From assembly GCA_007120055.1 (NCBI GenBank), contig SKOL01000765.1, forward strand, positions 1-5,896: 5,896 bases of DNA, written 5' to 3'. The notes under the pieces are model-generated. The model did no database searches. It had not been told where the DNA came from and worked only from the letters and a program-made list of their open reading frames with translations. The first letter of the stretch is position 1; each line of letters begins with the position of its first letter. This document shows positions 1 through 5,588 of this stretch, piece after piece. Both the position numbers and the translations under genes were made by a program. Origin of the DNA: Anaerobacillus sp. GTDB lineage: Bacteria; Bacillota; Bacilli; Bacillales_H; Anaerobacillaceae.

Positions 1-538
1 GGACAGGGCGTTTGTTAATCGCTTCACCAAAGTTCATCATCGTATCAATTGTAGTTTGTGATGTGAGTATACTTGGTGTTACTTCTAATAACTTAAAAAC
101 CGGTGCTGGATAGAAGAAATGAGTTCCTATAAATCTTTCAGGTTTTTGAATAACTGATCCAATAGCCGCGATTGATAATGCTGACGTATTAGAGGCTAAA
201 ACAGCACTATTTTTTGAAAATTCATTAATCTGTTTAAATACTTTTTTCTTTAAATCTAAATTCTCAGGCACAGCTTCTATAACAATATCTGAATTTGCAA
301 TTGCTGACATATCTGTAAAGTCATTTAGCAATGATAATGTTTTTTCTTTTTCATCTAAAGATATTTTATTTTTATCTACTTTTCTTTGAAGTAGTTTTTC
401 GATATTTTCTTTTCCCTTATCCAGTTGTTCCCTTGAAATATCAATCCAATTTGTTTTAAAGCCGGCTTCTGCAACTACTTGGGCAATTCCTGCCCCCATA
501 AGGCCTGCACCTATTACGGCAACTTCTTTAATTTCCAT
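1..538 (-). CDS. 3-hydroxyacyl-CoA dehydrogenase, NAD-binding and start of catalytic region (3' end beyond window)
   Basis: This is the N-terminal 179 residues of a 3-hydroxyacyl-CoA dehydrogenase of the 3-hydroxybutyryl-CoA dehydrogenase (Hbd/PaaH-like) type. The family oxidises (3S)-hydroxyacyl-CoA to 3-oxoacyl-CoA with NAD in the cytoplasm. The Rossmann glycine motif GAGLMGAG lies at residues 10-17, after a beta strand (EVAVI), and Asp33 ends the second strand, where it would contact the NAD ribose. The SNTSALS block (116-122) and GTHFFYPAP block (138-146) are family hallmarks. Lined up with the human enzyme, the catalytic Ser, His and Glu correspond to Ser119, His140 and Glu152. The fourth key residue, an Asn, would lie past the left edge. 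The ATG at 538 has a strong GAGGAGG site 8 nt upstream, and the MEIKEVAVIGAG start is typical. The reading frame is intact throughout. It lies downstream of the TRAP genes and a pseudogene remnant with no obvious terminator between, so it may be the last visible gene of the same operon. The exact acyl substrate is unknown. Confidence 0.93.
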   Translation of the reverse strand, partial: MEIKEVAVIGAGLMGAGIAQVVAEAGFKTNWIDISREQLDKGKENIEKLLQRKVDKNKISLDEKEKTLSLLNDFTDMSAIANSDIVIEAVPENLDLKKKVFKQINEFSKNSAVLASNTSALSIAAIGSVIQKPERFIGTHFFYPAPVFKLLEVTPSILTSQTTIDTMMNFGEAINKRPV

Positions 539-588
539 TGTAATTTCCTCCTCTAAAACTTATATTCTATGAATGAGATAAAATTTAA

Positions 589-621
589 ATTATATTCATT
601 TCCTTGGAAAACACTAAGCAA
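589..621 (-). promoter_or_regulatory. weak candidate promoter for the 3-hydroxyacyl-CoA dehydrogenase gene
   Basis: On the minus strand a perfect TATAAT lies at 594-589, about 50 nt before the ATG at 538. The best upstream hexamer, TTGCTT at 621-616, is 21 nt away, which is too long for a standard sigma-A promoter. The hexamer at the proper 17-nt spacing is poor. A short inverted repeat, TTTCC-tt-GGAAA at 599-610, sits in the spacer and could be an operator. The region is very AT-rich, so a chance TATAAT is likely. It remains possible that the dehydrogenase has its own start site in addition to read-through. Confidence 0.25.
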
Positions 622-648
622 AAATGTTTAATTTAGTAATTGTTTAAA

Positions 649-777
649 TTAATACATTACAACTCCTGCACTTACATTTATATCCTCACCAGTTATTCCA
701 ATCGCTTGATCAGAAGCAAGGAAAACCGCTGTCGCAACTATATCTGATGAAGATACAAAACGTTTTAGCGGCGATAA
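649..777 (-). pseudogene. SDR-family oxidoreductase remnant, C-terminal 42 residues only
   Basis: Reading the minus strand from 777 to the TAA at 649 gives a 42-residue tail that begins LSPLKRFVS, continues through DIVATAVFLASDQA, and ends GITGEDINVSAGVVMY. This matches the end of a classical short-chain dehydrogenase: the helix with a VFLASD-type motif, then the ITGxxxxVxxG segment that closes the Rossmann fold. Everything before it is gone, including the TGxxxGxG cofactor loop and the Ser-Tyr-Lys catalytic residues, so it cannot be active. The tail differs from that of the SDR at the right edge of the window (ending INVGGGMVL), so it is not a recent copy of that gene. It is fused directly to a 3-hydroxyacyl-CoA dehydrogenase remnant in a different reading frame. 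The upstream limit of the SDR part is uncertain by roughly 10 nt. Confidence 0.8.
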
Positions 778-782
778 CCCTG

Positions 783-892
783 TGCCGACGTATTACTTGC
801 TAAAATAACCTCTCTCCCCATAAACCATCTAATTTTTGATATAAATCTTGTTTTAATTGCAAATTTGCACCTAAAATCGCTACGCGTTCCAT
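783..892 (-). pseudogene. 3-hydroxyacyl-CoA dehydrogenase remnant with internal deletion and frameshift
   Basis: An ATG at 892, with GGAGTG about 7 nt upstream, opens MERVAILGA, the usual first strand and start of the NAD glycine motif. It then jumps to NLQLKQDLYQKLDGL, which in the intact neighbour aligns with NLDLKKKVFKQINEF at residue 93 onward. About 80 residues of the NAD domain are therefore missing in frame. The original frame hits TAG at 802-800 after 30 codons. A one-base shift near 810 restores VILASNTSA, the catalytic-serine block of the family, at 809-783. Sequence then passes into an SDR tail. The intact gene has LASNTSA at residues 114-120, so the order and spacing agree. This is a dead relic of a second dehydrogenase that once lay just behind dctM. 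A 30-residue peptide could still be translated from it but no function is suggested. Confidence 0.8.
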
Positions 893-980
893 ATGCTTCA
901 CTCCAATCCCCCAGATTTTTATATCTTTCTAATGTTCGAGCGCCATAACTAACCTAATTCATAAATAATTTAAACCTTTA

Positions 981-2255
981 CTATTTTAATAAAGATGGAA
1001 GCCATGTAGACATGAACGGAAGAAAGCTTATAACGAGCACGTTGACAAACAGAATAATTATAAACGGAATAATTGCCCTGGATATTGTGGCTAATTTTAT
1101 TTTGGATATTTGCGATGCAACGAATAAGTTAATTCCTACAGGTGGAGTAATCATTCCAATCGCTAAATTAACAACCATGATAATTCCAAAATGAACCGGA
1201 TCAATTCCTAAACTGATGGCAACTGGCAATAAGATTGGTACAAGGATTAAAATTGCCGCTGCAGCTTCGATAAACATTCCTGTGATAAGTAATAAAAGAT
1301 TTACTAAAATCAAAAATACAACTACACTTGTTGTAATATTTAAAAAGAATTCTGATATGAGTGTCGGAACACCTAAACGATTTAGTACAAAACTAAACAA
1401 GCCTGCAGTCCCAATAACAATCATAACAATCGAAGTCGTCACTGCTGATTTCTTGAATATTTCTGCTAAGTCGAAAATGTTAATACATCGATAAACAAAT
1501 ACTCCGATAACTAAAGAATAGGCTACAGCAATCACCGCTGCTTCCGTTGGTGTAAAGATACCACCATAAATACCACCTAAAATGATGACTGGCATTAATA
1601 ATGATAATATCGCTTTTCTAAAAGCAATCAGTGTATCTTTAAAACTAACTTTTTCAATACCTACATAGCCTTTTCTTTTAGCTACAATATAAGCCGCGAT
1701 CAATAAGGATGATGTAACGAACACTCCTGGAATTATACCAGCAATAAACATATCCCCTACAGATACTTGAGCTGCAATACCATATAAGATTAATGGAATA
1801 CTTGGTGGTATAATAACTCCTAAAGCACCAGATACTGCTTGATTTGCACTCGCATACCTAGCATCATAACCTTTGGCAATCATTGCTGGAATAAGAATGG
1901 CTCCAATCGCAGCAGTTGTTGCAGCACCTGATCCGGAAATCGCTGCAAAAAACATCGAGGTAACGATAGCTACCATCGCTAGACCACCGGTGATATGACC
2001 TACTAAAGCACTTGCAAAATTTATTAACCTCTCGGAAATTCCACCAGATTGCATTAAGTAACCCGCTAAGATAAAGAATGGGATCGCCATTAGTGGAAAC
2101 GAATTCATTGAGTTAAAGATTTGTTGAGCTATAACTTGGAGCGAAAAAATCTCCCCTTGCCATACAACTAAAGTTGTCGCCAAGCCTAGTGAAATCGCAA
2201 TCGGAACACTTAATGCGAAAAAAATAAGTAATGAAATAAAAAGTAAAGCAATCAT
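981..2255 (-). CDS. dctM: TRAP transporter large permease subunit (DctM family)
   Basis: This is the large integral membrane subunit of a tripartite ATP-independent periplasmic (TRAP) transporter, which forms the substrate and ion translocation path. At 424 aa it has the normal family length, and it is hydrophobic throughout, with roughly a dozen membrane segments. Family motifs appear in order: MAIPFFILAGYLMQSGG (56-72), ISGSGAATTAAIG (106-118), GVIIPPSIPLILYG (146-159), GIFTPTEAA (232-240) and GMITPPVGINLF (367-378). The two PP-containing hairpin-like segments, one in each half, fit the inverted-repeat elevator design known for this family. The ATG at 2255 follows the dctQ stop by one base. 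Its AAAGGAGGAG ribosome site lies inside the last dctQ codons, 6 nt upstream of the start, so translation is probably coupled. The stop is TAG at 981. No terminator hairpin is visible after it. The substrate cannot be deduced from this subunit. Confidence 0.97.
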   Translation of the reverse strand: MIALLFISLLIFFALSVPIAISLGLATTLVVWQGEIFSLQVIAQQIFNSMNSFPLMAIPFFILAGYLMQSGGISERLINFASALVGHITGGLAMVAIVTSMFFAAISGSGAATTAAIGAILIPAMIAKGYDARYASANQAVSGALGVIIPPSIPLILYGIAAQVSVGDMFIAGIIPGVFVTSSLLIAAYIVAKRKGYVGIEKVSFKDTLIAFRKAILSLLMPVIILGGIYGGIFTPTEAAVIAVAYSLVIGVFVYRCINIFDLAEIFKKSAVTTSIVMIVIGTAGLFSFVLNRLGVPTLISEFFLNITTSVVVFLILVNLLLLITGMFIEAAAAILILVPILLPVAISLGIDPVHFGIIMVVNLAIGMITPPVGINLFVASQISKIKLATISRAIIPFIIILFVNVLVISFLPFMSTWLPSLLK

Positions 2256-2256
2256 T

Positions 2257-2748
2257 TTACTCCTCCTTTCTGAAAATTTCTTCTATTAAAACAGCAATCG
2301 TATTTATAAACATAAGTACTCCACCTACACTAGTCGCAAGCATTGGCCAGAACATTGATATACTAATAGCTGGAGATGTTTGGAAAGAAACGGATTGTGA
2401 CATTTCCCATCCAAATTTAATTAGAACAAAATAAAATATTAGTGCAACTAAATAAGAAGTAATTTTAATAGCTTTACTTAATTTACCTTTTGTGAAATCT
2501 GGTAATATATCAACTGCAATTAATGTTCCTTGTCTAATGGCATATGCTGCACCTAAAAATGTCATCCAAATCATCAAAAAACGAGAAACTTCTTCGGAAA
2601 AAGTTAATGAATTTCCAACAACATAACGAGCAAATACTTGCCAAAAAATTAATACTGTCATAACCCCTAGGGCTAAAGCTAGCACCCATCCAATAATTTT
2701 GTTTATAACGTCAACAATTCGTATAAACTGTTTTAGAACTATTGGCAT
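2257..2748 (-). CDS. dctQ: TRAP transporter small permease subunit (DctQ family)
   Basis: This is the small membrane subunit that pairs with DctM and helps dock the binding protein. From the chosen start it has 163 residues with four hydrophobic segments at about 18-38, 56-72, 94-114 and 129-155, the usual topology. The family signature is clear: WQVFARYVVGNSLTFSEEVSRF (residues 37-58; W37, Q38, R41, S51, E52 and E53 are the conserved type), followed by GAAYAIRQG and an acidic residue at 80. I start it at ATG 2748 because GGAGG at 2760-2756 is then 7 nt away. A GTG at 2754 in the same frame directly abuts the Shine-Dalgarno sequence and is a poor start. It ends one base before dctM. The upstream gap to dctP is 67 nt and holds a strong hairpin. 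It shows no truncation or frameshift. Confidence 0.95.
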   Translation of the reverse strand: MPIVLKQFIRIVDVINKIIGWVLALALGVMTVLIFWQVFARYVVGNSLTFSEEVSRFLMIWMTFLGAAYAIRQGTLIAVDILPDFTKGKLSKAIKITSYLVALIFYFVLIKFGWEMSQSVSFQTSPAISISMFWPMLATSVGGVLMFINTIAVLIEEIFRKEE

Positions 2749-2755
2749 GCCCACA

Positions 2756-2760
2756 CCTCC
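2756..2760 (-). promoter_or_regulatory. ribosome binding site that fixes the dctQ start
   Basis: The minus strand reads TTAAGGAGGTGTGGGCATG. GGAGG is 7 nt from ATG 2748 but only 1 nt from the in-frame GTG at 2754, so the ATG is preferred. The site lies just outside the dctP-dctQ hairpin and is not sequestered by it. Confidence 0.8.
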
Positions 2761-2769
2761 TTAATTTCA

Positions 2770-2801
2770 TTAAAAGGGTGGTTTTAGAACCACCCTTTTA
2801 A
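2770..2801 (-). terminator. perfect 14-bp stem-loop between dctP and dctQ (attenuator, leaky terminator or mRNA-stabilising hairpin)
   Basis: TTAAAAGGGTGGTT at 2770-2783 pairs without mismatch with AACCACCCTTTTAA at 2788-2801 around a 4-nt loop. The structure begins 14 nt after the dctP stop. The descending arm ends in CCTTTTAA, so a short U-run lies within the stem, but no long U-tract follows. Complete termination is therefore unlikely, since dctQ and dctM are needed and have no obvious other promoter. Partial termination or protection of the dctP message from 3' decay would give more binding protein than membrane subunits. The same inverted repeat is also present on the plus strand. Confidence 0.75.
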
Positions 2802-2815
2802 CTTTACATTAATAA

Positions 2816-3853
2816 TTAATAATCAAAGTTTCTTACTGATTCGATCAAATCTTCACCAATTCTTGGTGCCCACTTTTCATAAACAGGAATTACAGCTTCT
2901 CTAAAGAGATCAAGATCTGGCTCAGTTACTGTCATTCCTAATTCAGCTAATTTTTCTTTCATTTCAATTTCTTGCTGTTCACTAGCCTCACGTTGAACAT
3001 CTGTTGCAATTGCTGCTGCTTCCATAATAGCTTCTTGATCAGCAGCAGAAAGTGAATCAAATAGTACTTTACTCATTAATAATGGAGCTGGATGGTATAC
3101 GTGTTGCGTTAAGTTTAAATATTTTTGAACTTCAAAGAATTTAACATCATAAATTGTTGGTAATGGGTTTTCTTGACTATCCATAACCCCTTGTTGTAAT
3201 GCAGTATATACTTCTGGCCATGCCATTGGTGTTGCATTTGCTCCTAGAGCTGTCCATGTGTCTACTTGAACTTCACTTTCTTGAGTACGATGGTTAATTC
3301 CTCTTAAATCTTCAGGTGAATTTAGAGGTCGAATATTGTTTGTGTTATGACGGAAGCCATTTTCCATCCAACCTAAAACTTTTACGTTAGCTGTCTCTGC
3401 AAGTTTTTCTGCTAATCTATCACCAATTTCACTTTCAAGTACAGCATATGCATGCGCTCTATCATTAATTAGATAAGGTAAGTCAAACATAAAGAAATCT
3501 TGTACAAATCCACCTAATGGTCCAGTTGATGACATACCCATATCGATCGAATTAATTGACATACCCTCAACCACTTCTCGTTCTCCACCTAAAGCATTAT
3601 TATAGTGAGTTCTCACTGAAAGTCTTCCGTCTGTTAATCTTTCTAATTCTTCACCGAACTTTTGAATACCAATATCATGGTGGGAATCCACGCCTAATGG
3701 TATGCTTACGTCAAAAACTTTAGTGAATTCTTCATTTGCACCTTTTGCTTCTCCAGTTTGTCCACTTGAAGCCCCATCACTTCCGCATGCTGACAAAACC
3801 AAAGCAGTTGCCAGCGATAAAGCTAAAATTAACTTTTTCTTCATTTTCTTCAT
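2816..3853 (-). CDS. dctP: TRAP transporter substrate-binding lipoprotein (DctP family)
   Basis: This is the extracytoplasmic solute receptor of the TRAP system, which binds a small carboxylate and delivers it to DctQM. The 345 residues begin with a basic region (MKKMKKK), a hydrophobic stretch and the lipobox LSAC, with Cys23 as the predicted lipidated residue. The protein is therefore anchored outside the membrane, as in Gram-positive bacteria. A Ser/Gly-rich linker (about 24-40) leads to the two-lobed domain. Family features include GWMENGFRH (161-169), the LRGINHR segment with Arg189 at the position of the conserved arginine that salt-bridges the ligand carboxylate, and GVMDSQENP (222-230) with the usual Asn229. 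ATG 3853 has GGGGG 7 nt upstream. A second ATG three codons later is possible but less well placed. Upstream lie a cre-like site and a stem-loop, and downstream a strong hairpin. The presence of Arg189 supports a carboxylate ligand, but the ligand itself is unknown. Confidence 0.96.
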   Translation of the reverse strand: MKKMKKKLILALSLATALVLSACGSDGASSGQTGEAKGANEEFTKVFDVSIPLGVDSHHDIGIQKFGEELERLTDGRLSVRTHYNNALGGEREVVEGMSINSIDMGMSSTGPLGGFVQDFFMFDLPYLINDRAHAYAVLESEIGDRLAEKLAETANVKVLGWMENGFRHNTNNIRPLNSPEDLRGINHRTQESEVQVDTWTALGANATPMAWPEVYTALQQGVMDSQENPLPTIYDVKFFEVQKYLNLTQHVYHPAPLLMSKVLFDSLSAADQEAIMEAAAIATDVQREASEQQEIEMKEKLAELGMTVTEPDLDLFREAVIPVYEKWAPRIGEDLIESVRNFDY

Positions 3854-3873
3854 TGTTAGTCCCCCTAGTTTTT

Positions 3874-3887
3874 TTTAAACGCTTACA
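3874..3887 (-). promoter_or_regulatory. cre-like operator (CcpA binding) upstream of dctP
   Basis: The minus strand reads TGTAAGCGTTTAAA, which fits the CcpA cre consensus TGWAANCGNTNWCA at every fixed position except the penultimate C. It lies 20 nt before the dctP start codon, just ahead of the ribosome site. That position suits carbon catabolite repression by blocking initiation or elongation. The match to consensus is seen; binding is inferred. I could not assign a convincing -35/-10 pair in the 96-nt gap, so whether the site controls an internal promoter or acts as a roadblock to read-through is open. Confidence 0.6.
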
Positions 3888-3901
3888 AATCATTTATTTA
3901 A

Positions 3902-3928
3902 GAGAGTGAAAATAATTTTTTCTCTCTC
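3902..3928 (-). terminator. imperfect stem-loop after the CoA-transferase gene
   Basis: GAGAG-t-GAAAA at 3902-3912 pairs with TTTTC-t-CTCTC at 3918-3928, giving two 5-bp helices separated by a T-T mismatch and a 5-nt loop. It starts about 20 nt after the CoA-transferase stop in the sense direction. The stem is AT-rich and is followed by UUAAAUAAAUG rather than a U-tract, so it is at best a weak terminator or processing site. It would partly separate expression of the enzyme genes from the transporter genes. Confidence 0.35.
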
Positions 3929-3949
3929 AAAATAAAACACTTTAGCAAA

Positions 3950-5545
3950 TCATACAAATGCTACAATTTTTCTACTAAACTCATTTTTAAAGTCCATTGA
4001 TTCATGATTAAAAATAGCTGCATCCATTTCCTTTAGATGAGGTGAAATGATCGGTTTAAACTCCATTTGATTAAGAATGTCTCTCTCAATATCAATTCCC
4101 GGAGCAATCTCTATTAGCACTACACCATCCTGGGTCAATTCGAAAACAGCCCTTTCTGTTACATAAAGAACAGTTTGTTCTTTTTGTTGTGCTATCGCAC
4201 CACTAAAGGTTACTTGGTTAACTTGGCTAATGAATTTCTTCGATTTTCCTTCATTAATAATTTTAAGTTTCCCAGCTTGTACCTCAACCTCTAAACCACC
4301 AGCAGTAAATGTTGAGCAAAACACTACTTTTCTAGCATTTTGGGTAATTTCTATGAAACCACCACAGCCAACAGTTCTAGTTCCAAATCGACTTACATTG
4401 ACATTCCCTAATATATCGACTTCAGCAGTTCCCATGAAGGTAATATCTACACCACGACCACAGTAGTAGTCGAACTGATATGGATGTTCAATAATGGCAT
4501 CTGCATTCTTTGTGATACCAAAGTCAGTTCCACCCATTGGAACCCCGCCGATAGCACCTGATTCTATCGTTAAATGAATATCATCCAAAATGCCTTCTTC
4601 ACTTGAAACTGGACCAATCATATCGCCTGGAATACCTGTTCCTAAGTTTACAATAGCATCTGGGAAAAGCTCCCTAACTGCGCGTCGTCCTACAATCTTT
4701 CGTACGCTTAACTCCAAAGGCTCAGCTTCAGCAATCGGAACTTTTAGTTCTCCTGTATAAACAGGGTTATATACAGTACTAGATGTTTGACGATGAGTTT
4801 CGGCCGGATTTTCAGCTACAACAATATGGTCAACATAAATTCCAGGAACGACAACTTCTTTCGGTGGAAGTGTTCCACGCTTCGCATAATTTTTCACTTG
4901 AACGACTACTTTACCACCAAATCTCTTAGTTGCTTGAGCAAGGGAGATCGCTTCCAATTTAAGAGCTTCATCTTCCATTGTTACATTTCCGAGCTCGTCA
5001 GCTGTTGTTCCACGAATAATACAAATATCAATCGGAATTTCTTTATAAAACAAGTATTCTTCGTTTTTTATGTTAATTAAATCTACAAACCCTTCGCTTT
5101 TTGCAGCTTTCTCATTAACCTTTCCACCTTCGAGTCTTGGATCAATAAATGTTCCTAAGCCAACTTTTGTAAAGTTACCAGGTTTCCCTGATGCCATCGC
5201 TCTAAATAAATGTGTAATTTGACCTTGCGGCAGACAATGAGCTTCGACTTCATTTTGATTAATTAATTCTCTCCATTTTGGAGCTAAACCCCAATGCGAC
5301 CCGATAATACGTCGAATTAATCCTTTATGTGCTAAATGTTCAATTCCATTGACTGTATCACTATGGCCAGCCCCATGAAATAACGTTAAATTATTCGGTT
5401 TTCCATTTTCTAAAAAGTTACATTCAATTTCTCTTAAGATTTCTTCACACGCACCCATGAGGGTAAAGCCACAAACTGCTAATGTGCTCTCGTCTTTTAT
5501 TTGAGAAACGATGTCTTTTGCTGTTGATTTTTTTTCTATCAACAC
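3950..5545 (-). CDS. family I acyl-CoA:carboxylate CoA-transferase (acetate/propionate CoA-transferase, YdiF-like)
   Basis: This cytoplasmic enzyme moves CoA from an acyl-CoA donor to a carboxylate through a glutamyl-CoA thioester. From the GTG at 5545 it has 531 residues, the usual size for the one-chain YdiF/propionate CoA-transferase group, in which alpha and beta halves are fused. The N-terminal half contains GAGHSDTVNGIEHL (58-71), IGSHWGLAPKW (81-91), LPQGQITHLFRAMASGKPG (105-123) and GLGTFIDPRLEGG (129-141). The C-terminal half contains NLGTGIPGD (300-308) and ESGAIGGVPMGG, whose Glu328 matches the catalytic glutamate. An AAGGAGGGG site ends 5 nt or less before GTG 5545. An upstream in-frame ATG at 5626 would overlap the SDR gene and lacks homologous sequence, so I reject it. 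A TTG directly after the GTG is an alternative start. Its place between an SDR and TRAP genes suggests that it activates the imported acid. Family members accept acetate, propionate, lactate, butyrate and related acids, so specificity stays open. Confidence 0.95.
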   Translation of the reverse strand: MLIEKKSTAKDIVSQIKDESTLAVCGFTLMGACEEILREIECNFLENGKPNNLTLFHGAGHSDTVNGIEHLAHKGLIRRIIGSHWGLAPKWRELINQNEVEAHCLPQGQITHLFRAMASGKPGNFTKVGLGTFIDPRLEGGKVNEKAAKSEGFVDLINIKNEEYLFYKEIPIDICIIRGTTADELGNVTMEDEALKLEAISLAQATKRFGGKVVVQVKNYAKRGTLPPKEVVVPGIYVDHIVVAENPAETHRQTSSTVYNPVYTGELKVPIAEAEPLELSVRKIVGRRAVRELFPDAIVNLGTGIPGDMIGPVSSEEGILDDIHLTIESGAIGGVPMGGTDFGITKNADAIIEHPYQFDYYCGRGVDITFMGTAEVDILGNVNVSRFGTRTVGCGGFIEITQNARKVVFCSTFTAGGLEVEVQAGKLKIINEGKSKKFISQVNQVTFSGAIAQQKEQTVLYVTERAVFELTQDGVVLIEIAPGIDIERDILNQMEFKPIISPHLKEMDAAIFNHESMDFKNEFSRKIVAFV

Positions 5546-5548
5546 GTT

Positions 5549-5557
5549 CCCCTCCTT
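5549..5557 (-). promoter_or_regulatory. ribosome binding site that fixes the CoA-transferase start
   Basis: The minus strand reads AAGGAGGGGAAC followed by GTG TTG. The core GGAGG at 5555-5551 is 5 nt from GTG 5545 and 8 nt from TTG 5542. It lies inside the longer ATG-initiated frame, which supports starting the gene here rather than within the upstream SDR gene. Confidence 0.8.
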
Positions 5558-5588
5558 TTCATTGTTGCTTTTAGATAAAGGTTCAAAC

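Noticed and set aside
599..610. Short inverted repeat TTTCCttGGAAA upstream of the 3-hydroxyacyl-CoA dehydrogenase
   Set aside because: Five-base arms in AT-rich sequence are common by chance, and no regulator family fits clearly. Only its place near a TATAAT makes it worth noting.
649..777. SDR relic as a recent duplicate of the right-edge SDR
   Set aside because: The C-terminal tails differ clearly (INVSAGVVMY against INVGGGMVL), so they belong to different SDR subgroups. Recent copying within the cluster is not supported.
765..953. Minus-strand frame open across the relic, reading YGARTLERYKNLGDWSEAYG at its start
   Set aside because: The translation looks protein-like at first, but I cannot link it to a family. 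It overlaps the HAD relic out of frame until the VILASNTSA segment, and it has no well-placed start. It is probably chance.
893..980. Terminator after dctM
   Set aside because: The 88-nt spacer has no stem-loop followed by a U-tract, so I do not call an end of transcription here.
1012..1494. Plus-strand open frames opposite dctM (60 and 92 codons)
   Set aside because: They lie wholly inside the strong dctM gene, have low-complexity I/N/T-rich translations and no family resemblance. They are shadows of the real gene.
4230..4466. Plus-strand open frame of 78 codons opposite the CoA-transferase
   Set aside because: It is fully antisense to a well-supported enzyme gene and has no recognisable motif.
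4787..5080. Plus-strand open frame of 97 codons opposite the CoA-transferase
   Set aside because: It is antisense to conserved CoA-transferase sequence, with no recognisable domain.
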